A model generated the notes under the pieces. That model was not told where the DNA came from and did not search any database. It saw only the letters and a list, made by a program, of their open reading frames with translations. 18,730 nucleotides of DNA from Pseudomonadota bacterium (GTDB lineage Bacteria > Pseudomonadota > Alphaproteobacteria > Ferrovibrionales > Ferrovibrionaceae). Shown piece by piece: positions 13,988-18,730 of the stretch; within the stretch, counting starts at the first letter, position 1; every line of letters starts with the position of its first letter. The position numbers were made by a program, and so were the translations under genes. The stretch lies in contig JAEYTW010000438.1 in assembly GCA_023433835.1 (NCBI GenBank), positions 1 through 18,730 of the forward strand. The letters are read 5' to 3'.

Positions 13988-15879
13988 AATTGGTGCGGCC
14001 TCGGCGACATCGGTCCGCGGGGTCTATCCCTGCTCGCGCAGGGGAACCCATGGGGGCCTGGTGTTTTTGCCTGGCGCTGCGGGTCTATCCCTGCTCGCGC
14101 AGGGGAACCTACGACACCCGGGCAAAGCGCGGCAAGGTCGAGGGTCTATCCCTGCTCGCGCAGGGGAACCCATGAAAATCCTCCTAGTGGACAATGGTGA
14201 TGGGGTCTATCCCTGCTCGCGCAGGGGAACCCACGCGCGACAGCCTCCTCAACGCGATCACCGAGGTCTATCCCTGCTCGCGCAGGGGAACCGCGCATCG
14301 AGGGCCCCAACGTCAGCGACCTCGGGGTCTATCCCTGCTCGCGCAGGGGAACCGACAACGCGTTCGCCGCGCTGGTGTCGCTGCGGGGTCTATCCCTGCT
14401 CGCGCAGGGGAACCGCCGGCGCCACACTGAAGGACACCGTCACCAAGGGTCTATCCCTGCTCGCGCAGGGGAACCGAAGCCGGACGACCCGGAAGCGACC
14501 TTGTTCGAGGTCTATCCCTGCTCGCGCAGGGGAACCCCCGGCGGCCAGCTGACCGCGGCGCGCACCGAGGGTCTATCCCTGCTCGCGCAGGGGAACCCTA
14601 TCCCTCCATATACGAATCCGCATGGCGTGAAGGTCTATCCCTGCTCGCGCAGGGGAACCGCGATCGAGGACGGCGCCGAAGGCATCGAAGAGGGTCTATC
14701 CCTGCTCGCGCAGGGGAACCGTGGCGCGAGCTGATCCAGGCTCAGAATGAGGGGGTCTATCCCTGCTCGCGCAGGGGAACCCCGGAAATGTGGGTATGGG
14801 TGCCGGCGGTCGGGGGTCTATCCCTGCTCGCGCAGCGGAACCGCCCGCTCTTCCCCTTCGTGCTCCGCCGCGATGGGTCTATCCCTGCTCGCGCAGGGGA
14901 ACCGTTCCGAACACGCCCAATCAGATGCGGTGTAGGGGTCTATCCCTGCTCGCGCAGGGGAACCATCAGCGAGTCTGGCTGCGGTCAGCTTCGCCGAGGT
15001 CTATCCCTGCTCGCGCAGGGGAACCGCTGCCGACCCCGACCGCGCCAGCTTCTACCAGGGTCTATCCCTGCTCGCGCAGGGGAACCTCGGCGAGCCGGAT
15101 GAGGCGGCGCGCTACGCAAGGTCTATCCCTGCTCGCGCAGGGGAACCCCGACCACCATCGTGTTCGACACCGTCGAGCAGGGTCTATCCCTGCTCGCGCA
15201 GGGGAACCGCGGCGATCAGACGCGGGGTCACGCCCAACTCGGGTCTATCCCTGCTCGCGCAGGGGAACCTCGGTGAGCTCCTTCCCCTTGGCCTTGATCG
15301 CGGGTCTATCCCTGCTCGCGCAGGGGAACCGCCGGCAGCAGCGCGTTTCGCCGCGTCGTCGAAGGTCTATCCCTGCTCGCGCAGGGGAACCTCGCAACAT
15401 CACGAGGGTCCGATGGCTAATGTGGGTCTATCCCTGCTCGCGCAGGGGAACCGGGGACGCCCTATGCAGATACCGGACAGCCCAGGGTCTATCCCTGCTC
15501 GCGCAGGGGAACCCCGAACGACAGCAAGTCGAGCGCCAGTTCCTCGGGTCTATCCCTGCTCGCGCAGGGGAACCGGTGCGGTGCAGGTCGATGCCGGGCC
15601 ACACAGAGGTCTATCCCTGCTCGCGCAGGGGAACCCCGGGGAGCATGGTGTACGAGTTGCTGAACGAGGGTCTATCCCTGCTCGCGCAGGGGAACCTCTA
15701 TCGGCACGACAACTACGTATCTGGTTCAGGGTCTATCCCTGCTCGCGCAGGGGAACCAAGCCGACCGAGGTCCATGTGCGCAAGATCAGGGGTCTATCCC
15801 TGCTCGCGCAGGGGAACCCCGGGCCGAGGCCCTTGTCAAATGCTTCTTCCAGGTCTATCCCTGCTCGCGCAGGGGAACC
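13960..15879 (-). CRISPR. CRISPR array, type I-E-like repeat, 32 repeats, read on the minus strand
   Basis: Thirty-one repeats of 28 bp begin at 14021 and recur every 61 bp to 15852-15879, except one 62-bp step (14570 to 14632); a degenerate copy at 13960 is in register. That gives 31 complete spacers of 33 bases (one of 34), all apparently different. On the plus strand each repeat starts GGTCTAT and ends GGGGAACC, with stem CCCTGC/GCAGGG. The reverse complement begins GGTTCCCC and ends ATAGACC, matching the layout of the E. coli type I-E repeat (GTTCCCC stem, then ATAAACCG handle), so crRNAs should be read leftwards. The stem encloses a GCGA (GNRA) tetraloop in the RNA. The left, degenerate end is then the trailer and the right end the leader side. 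One repeat (14815-14842) has G to C at 14836. No cas genes are in the window. Confidence 0.97.
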
Positions 15880-15888
15880 TCTATCAGC

Positions 15889-15910
15889 GTAAGCGTCCGG
15901 TGAAGGCCGC
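15889..15910. repeat. IS66 terminal inverted repeat, array-proximal end
   Basis: This 22-bp end is an exact inverted match to 18709-18730. Bases 15890-15895 (TAAGCG) and 15910-15915 (CGCTTA) also pair with each other, with an inner CGG/CCG, so a transcript crossing this end could fold into a hairpin just before the array. No T run accompanies it. Confidence 0.95.
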
Positions 15911-15916
15911 GCTTAT

Positions 15917-16300
15917 TTACAGGGGATGAAGGTGTCCGTCGGTCTCGATGGTTTTCAGAGCAGCGTCGAGTGACAAGTCGCGATGCAGCCTGAACCAAGT
16001 CCCGTTGTGACGATGCCAGTAGATGTCGAATCGGTTGGTGTCGATCCAGTCGAGACGGGTAAATGGAGCGTCGAACTCGTCGCCGAGGTTTTCTGGGAAG
16101 CCTGAGCGATAGCGCTGAAGGAACCGATATCGTGTGCCCTGCCATTTACCCAGGATATCGACGGGATAGTTGAACGGCAGGGGCCGGATTTCCGGAAGGA
16201 ACCTCGGTTTCAGCAGGATGTCGATGAAGTCCTGACAGCGAGCGATGATTTCGGCCTTTTCTGCATCGGAAGGCCGCAGCGGTTGACGTCTCCAGATCAT
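15917..16300 (-). CDS. DUF3024-like passenger protein of the IS66 element
   Basis: This 127-residue small protein is coded last in the IS66 operon, 6 bases inside the terminal repeat. The pattern KPRFLPEIRP, RFLQRYRSG, FDAPFTRLDWI, NRFDIYWHRHNGTWFRL and a closing IETDGHLHPL resembles DUF3024-type proteins (RP, ExRPxW, PFAK, WxIFWxRxxxKWHxY); I recognise the pattern only loosely. No catalytic motif or membrane helix is seen. The ATG at 16300 overlaps the tnpC stop as ATGA, so it should be translationally coupled; a further ATG at 16339 would give 140 residues and a 43-base overlap. Its base composition looks less GC-rich than tnpC, suggesting separate acquisition. Its function in or for the element is unknown. 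Confidence 0.6.
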   Translation of the reverse strand: MIWRRQPLRPSDAEKAEIIARCQDFIDILLKPRFLPEIRPLPFNYPVDILGKWQGTRYRFLQRYRSGFPENLGDEFDAPFTRLDWIDTNRFDIYWHRHNGTWFRLHRDLSLDAALKTIETDGHLHPL

Positions 16301-17895
16301 GCTGCCGGGTTCCGGTCTTTCGCCTCTCGCCAGTTCCATGGAAGTAACTCGTCGACCTTGGCGACTGGATGATCCGGCAAGCGGGCGAGGACATCGGCGA
16401 GCCAGGCCTGAGGGTCGACGCCATTGAGCTTTGCGGTCTCGATGAGAGAGTAGATGGCTGCGGCCCGCTCGCCGCCGCGGTCGGAGCCGGCGAAGGTCCA
16501 GTTGCCGCGTCCGATGGCGACGCCGCGCAGAGCGCGTTCGGCGGCATTGTTGGTCATGCAGATACGGCCGTCATCGAGGAAGCGGGTAAACGCCGGCCAT
16601 CGCTTCAGGGCATAGGCGATGGCCTTGCCGAGTTCGGACTTGGCCGAGATGCGGGCCTGTTGCTGGCGTAGCCAGATGGCGAGGTCGTCGGCGAGCGGGC
16701 GCGACTGTTCGGCGCGCGTCGCCAGGCGTTCATCCGACGGCAGGCCATTGGCTTGCCGCTCGATCTCGAAGAGCCGGTCGATGCGGATCACCGCCTCGGA
16801 CGCGATCGGTGCCTTGGCGATCTTGGCCAGGTCGAAGAACTTGCGGCGGGCATGAGCCCAGCAGGCGGCCTCAGTGATCGGTCCGGGTCTTCGCCTCGAT
16901 TCGTAGAGCCGATTGAAGCCGGCATAGGCATCCGCCTGCATGATCCCGGCGAAGCCGGCAAGATGGCGGTCGGGATGTTCGCCGCCGCGATTGCGCGCGT
17001 AGAAGAACAGGGCCGCCGGTGGATCGCTGCCGGCGAACGGCCGGTCGTCGCGCACATAGGTCCACAGCCGGGCGGTGACGGTCTTTCCCTTCGCCAGCAC
17101 CGGCACCGTGGTGTCGTCGGCATGGATTCGGGCGGCAGCCAGGACATGGCGGCCGATCGCCTCGACCAGCGGGGCCAGGCTGGCCGCGGCCGCGCCGACC
17201 CAGTCGGCCAGGGTGGAGACGTCGATCTCGACGCCTTCGCCGGCATAGATCGAACTCTGCCGGGTCAGGGGCAGATGCTGGGCGTACTTGCCGGCCAGCA
17301 CCTGGGCGAGCAGACCGGCACCGGCCCGGCCGCGGGCGATCGGGTGGAACGGTGCCGGCGGTTGGGCGATCCGCTCGCATTGCCGACAACTCAGCTTCTC
17401 CCGCACATGCTCGATCACCTTCCACCGGCGCGGCTCGCATTCCAGCGTCTCGGTGATGTCTTCGCCGAGCTTGTGCAAGTTGCCGCCGCAATCGGGGCAG
17501 GTGCAGGGGGTCGGATAGACGATCCGTTCGCGCGGCAGATGCGCGGGCAGCGGCCGCCGCGCCGGCTTGCGCGATGACGCCGGGCGCGACGACGACGGCT
17601 TGGCCCGGATCGCCGCAGTTGTCTCTTCCTCGGCCTGGGTCTCCTCGAGGTCGGCAAGTTGCAGCTCCAGTTGCTCGATCAACTGCCGGCCGCGCTCGGA
17701 GGATTGTCCGTATTGTTCCCGCCGGGCCTTGGCTAGCAGGAGCTTCAACCGCTCGATCTCCAGCGCCCAGGATCGGGCAGTCTGTTCGGCGGCATCCGCC
17801 CGTTCCTCGGCCACGTCCAGCGCCGAGCGCATCGCCAGGATCAGCGCATGCGCGGCGGCAAGGTCGGTCGGGAGATTGTCGGTCGCGGTCTTCAC
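16297..17895 (-). CDS. tnpC: IS66-family transposase TnpC (DDE)
   Basis: This 532-residue protein is the catalytic transposase. Domains in order are an N-terminal leucine-zipper-like helix (about 15-95, ending KARREQYGQSSER, an IS66 hallmark), a basic Ser/Arg/Pro linker, a zinc ribbon (Cys133, Cys136, Cys170 and Cys173, from CTCPDCGG and CRQC), the DDE domain and a short C-terminal domain (ERAAAIYSLIETAKLNGVDPQAWLADVLARL). The likely catalytic residues are Asp260 in IHADDTTVPV, Asp322 in MQADAYAGF and Glu453 in TNNAAERALR, all present, with no frameshift, so it looks functional. It starts 43 bases after tnpB and ends in a 4-base overlap with the passenger gene. Confidence 0.96.
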   Translation of the reverse strand: MKTATDNLPTDLAAAHALILAMRSALDVAEERADAAEQTARSWALEIERLKLLLAKARREQYGQSSERGRQLIEQLELQLADLEETQAEEETTAAIRAKPSSSRPASSRKPARRPLPAHLPRERIVYPTPCTCPDCGGNLHKLGEDITETLECEPRRWKVIEHVREKLSCRQCERIAQPPAPFHPIARGRAGAGLLAQVLAGKYAQHLPLTRQSSIYAGEGVEIDVSTLADWVGAAAASLAPLVEAIGRHVLAAARIHADDTTVPVLAKGKTVTARLWTYVRDDRPFAGSDPPAALFFYARNRGGEHPDRHLAGFAGIMQADAYAGFNRLYESRRRPGPITEAACWAHARRKFFDLAKIAKAPIASEAVIRIDRLFEIERQANGLPSDERLATRAEQSRPLADDLAIWLRQQQARISAKSELGKAIAYALKRWPAFTRFLDDGRICMTNNAAERALRGVAIGRGNWTFAGSDRGGERAAAIYSLIETAKLNGVDPQAWLADVLARLPDHPVAKVDELLPWNWREAKDRNPAA

Positions 17896-17938
17896 CCCGA
17901 TAGTGAATCACGGCGCACGCCCGCTCGCCAGCGGTGAT

Positions 17939-18286
17939 CTATCCCGCTGCCTCCGGACGCCAGGTCTGCCGCGGCATCCGCCAGTCGATCCCCTCCAGCA
18001 GATAGCCGAGTTGCGCCGGCGTGATCGTCACACCGCCATCGGCCGGAGACGGCCAGATGAAGCGGCCGCGTTCCAGCCGCTTGGCGAACAGGCACATTCC
18101 CTGGCCGTCATGCCACAGCACCTTGATCAGGTCGCCGCGCCGGCCGCGGAACACGAAGATGTGCCCGCCATGCGGATCGAGGCGGAGAGCCTCCTGAACC
18201 TGCAGTGCCAGACCGTCGAACCCCTTGCGCATGTCCGTCCGGCCGGTCGCGAGCCAGACCCGAACACCCGCCGGCAGCGCGATCAC
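17939..18286 (-). CDS. tnpB: IS66-family accessory protein TnpB
   Basis: This 115-residue protein is the second IS66 accessory protein, needed with TnpA for transposition in characterised elements. The hallmark MRKGFDGLALQVQEAL (about residues 19-34) and the conserved HIFVFRGRRGDLIKVLWHDGQGMCLFAKRLERGRFIWP are both intact, followed by the usual QLGYLLEGIDWR. The ATG at 18286 overlaps the tnpA stop in ATGA, so the two are translationally coupled. It is unrelated to the TnpB nucleases of IS200/IS605 elements despite sharing the name. Confidence 0.95.
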   Translation of the reverse strand: MIALPAGVRVWLATGRTDMRKGFDGLALQVQEALRLDPHGGHIFVFRGRRGDLIKVLWHDGQGMCLFAKRLERGRFIWPSPADGGVTITPAQLGYLLEGIDWRMPRQTWRPEAAG

Positions 18287-18672
18287 CGACGCGCCGTCCC
18301 GGCCAGAGCTTCGATCGCCGTCCTGAGCGTGCCGGGATCGGCCGCGCCTTCGATCCGAACACGCCGCCCGTCACCCAGGTCGATCTCGATGAGCCCGGAC
18401 CTTGATGCCGCCGACATCGGCGCGATCGTCACCGGCAACAGACCGCCGACCGCATCCTGTCCATTGGCGGTCCGCATCTGTCGACGCCACTTGAACAGCA
18501 GGTTCGTGTTCATGTCGTGCCGGCGCGCCACGATCGATACCGACTGGCCGGGCTCCAGCGTCTCGGCCAGTAGCTGGCGCTTCAACGCTTCAGGCCACAC
18601 CCGACGCTTCGACAACGCTTCCTTGGTGTCCACCATGCCGATGGTGTCCACCATCTCCTGATCCTTCATCAT
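18283..18672 (-). CDS. tnpA: IS66-family accessory protein TnpA (helix-turn-helix)
   Basis: This 129-residue protein is the first gene of the IS66 operon. The segment RRVWPEALKRQLLAETLEPGQSVSIVARRHDMNTNLLFKWRRQM (about 23-66) is the transposase-type helix-turn-helix. The C-terminal part (GLIEIDLGDGRRVRIEGAADPGTLRTAIEAL) carries the usual ending in which a short beta unit is followed by a helix. Start choice is uncertain: the ATGs at 18672 and 18669 have no ribosome site, while AGGAG sits just inside the frame. The N-terminus holds a small duplication, MVDTxxMVDT, from a 13-bp direct repeat. The gene begins 36 bases inside the outer terminal repeat. Confidence 0.9.
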   Translation of the reverse strand: MMKDQEMVDTIGMVDTKEALSKRRVWPEALKRQLLAETLEPGQSVSIVARRHDMNTNLLFKWRRQMRTANGQDAVGGLLPVTIAPMSAASRSGLIEIDLGDGRRVRIEGAADPGTLRTAIEALAGTARR

Positions 18673-18708
18673 CAGGACAGCGTCGATCAGTTCTAATCAT
18701 GGCAAAAG

Positions 18709-18730
18709 GCGGCCTTCACCGGACGCTTAC
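18709..18730. repeat. IS66 terminal inverted repeat, outer end
   Basis: This is an exact inverted copy of 15889-15910, and it ends at the final base of the window, so the right flank and target duplication cannot be seen. The match does not extend past 22 bp. Confidence 0.95.

Larger units (their letters stand above)
15889..18730 (-). mobile_element. IS66-family insertion sequence, complete (2842 bp)
   Basis: The element is bounded by perfect 22-bp terminal inverted repeats at 15889-15910 and 18709-18730, starting GTAAGCGTCCGG, which fits the GTAA ends of IS66. It encodes the family set tnpA, tnpB and tnpC plus a fourth small gene, all on the minus strand and all intact, so it may be active. 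It begins 9 bases after the last CRISPR repeat. IS66 elements normally duplicate 8 bp of target; the left copy would be CTATCAGC (15881-15888), and the right copy lies beyond the window. The window ends on the last base of the element. Its genes run in the same direction as the predicted crRNA transcript. Confidence 0.95.

Noticed and set aside
13960..15879. Type I-F array (28-bp repeats)
   Set aside because: I-F arrays have a 60-bp period and a different repeat; the stem, the ATAGACC handle and the 61-bp period fit type I-E.
15880..15888. Confirmed 8-bp target duplication of the IS66
   Set aside because: Only the left flank (CTATCAGC) is visible; the right flank is outside the window, so it cannot be confirmed.
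13914..15929. Long rightward open frames over the array whose translations repeat SIPARAGEP, GLSLLAQGN and VYPCSRRGT
   Set aside because: These are the CRISPR repeat translated in three frames as the 61-bp period rotates the frame; not proteins.
17939..18286. TnpB as an RNA-guided nuclease related to Cas12
   Set aside because: Shares only the name; this is the IS66 115-residue accessory protein with no RuvC motifs.

Overview
The window looks like chromosomal DNA from a high-GC alphaproteobacterium, perhaps a Rhodospirillales-like heterotroph. That placement is inference from the GC-rich coding style, the gene families and the dense overlapping genes; no rRNA or marker gene confirms it. The window opens inside a gene and closes exactly on the last base of an insertion sequence.

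Positions 1-2944 hold an envelope module read rightwards: the end of a Pro/Ala-rich OmpA-like protein, a MotA/TolQ/ExbB-type channel subunit, and a MotB-like partner with one membrane helix, a long coiled coil and an OmpA-type peptidoglycan-binding domain. Converging on it is a DHA2-like MFS exporter (2925-4241, minus). A GcvA-type LysR regulator (4341-5273) is divergent from the exporter, and the short gap between them carries a textbook T-N11-A operator.

Positions 5257-13844 hold a regulated catabolic unit. A GntR/FCD repressor (minus) diverges from a rightward gene series: FAH-family hydrolase, two-domain extradiol dioxygenase of the VOC fold, a complete five-part branched-chain-type (HAAT/Liv) ABC importer, a 3-hydroxyisobutyrate-type dehydrogenase and a small NTF2/SnoaL-like protein. 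Several junctions are start-stop overlaps. The likely job is uptake and ring-cleavage catabolism of an aromatic or related acid; the substrate cannot be read from sequence.

Positions 13960-15879 hold a CRISPR array with type I-E-like repeats: 31 near-identical 28-bp repeats plus one degenerate repeat at the left end, on a 61-bp period. By comparison with E. coli the crRNA strand is the minus strand, so the leader end is on the right. No cas genes lie in the window. Nine bases beyond the last repeat an intact IS66-family element begins (15889-18730, perfect 22-bp terminal inverted repeats). It carries tnpA, tnpB, tnpC and a fourth, translationally coupled DUF3024-like gene, all read towards the array. 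The IS therefore sits in the leader or in a leader-proximal spacer, where it could block spacer acquisition and replace or abolish the native crRNA promoter. This junction, the purine-only base next to every intact repeat, and the coupled IS passenger gene are the most interesting parts of the window.
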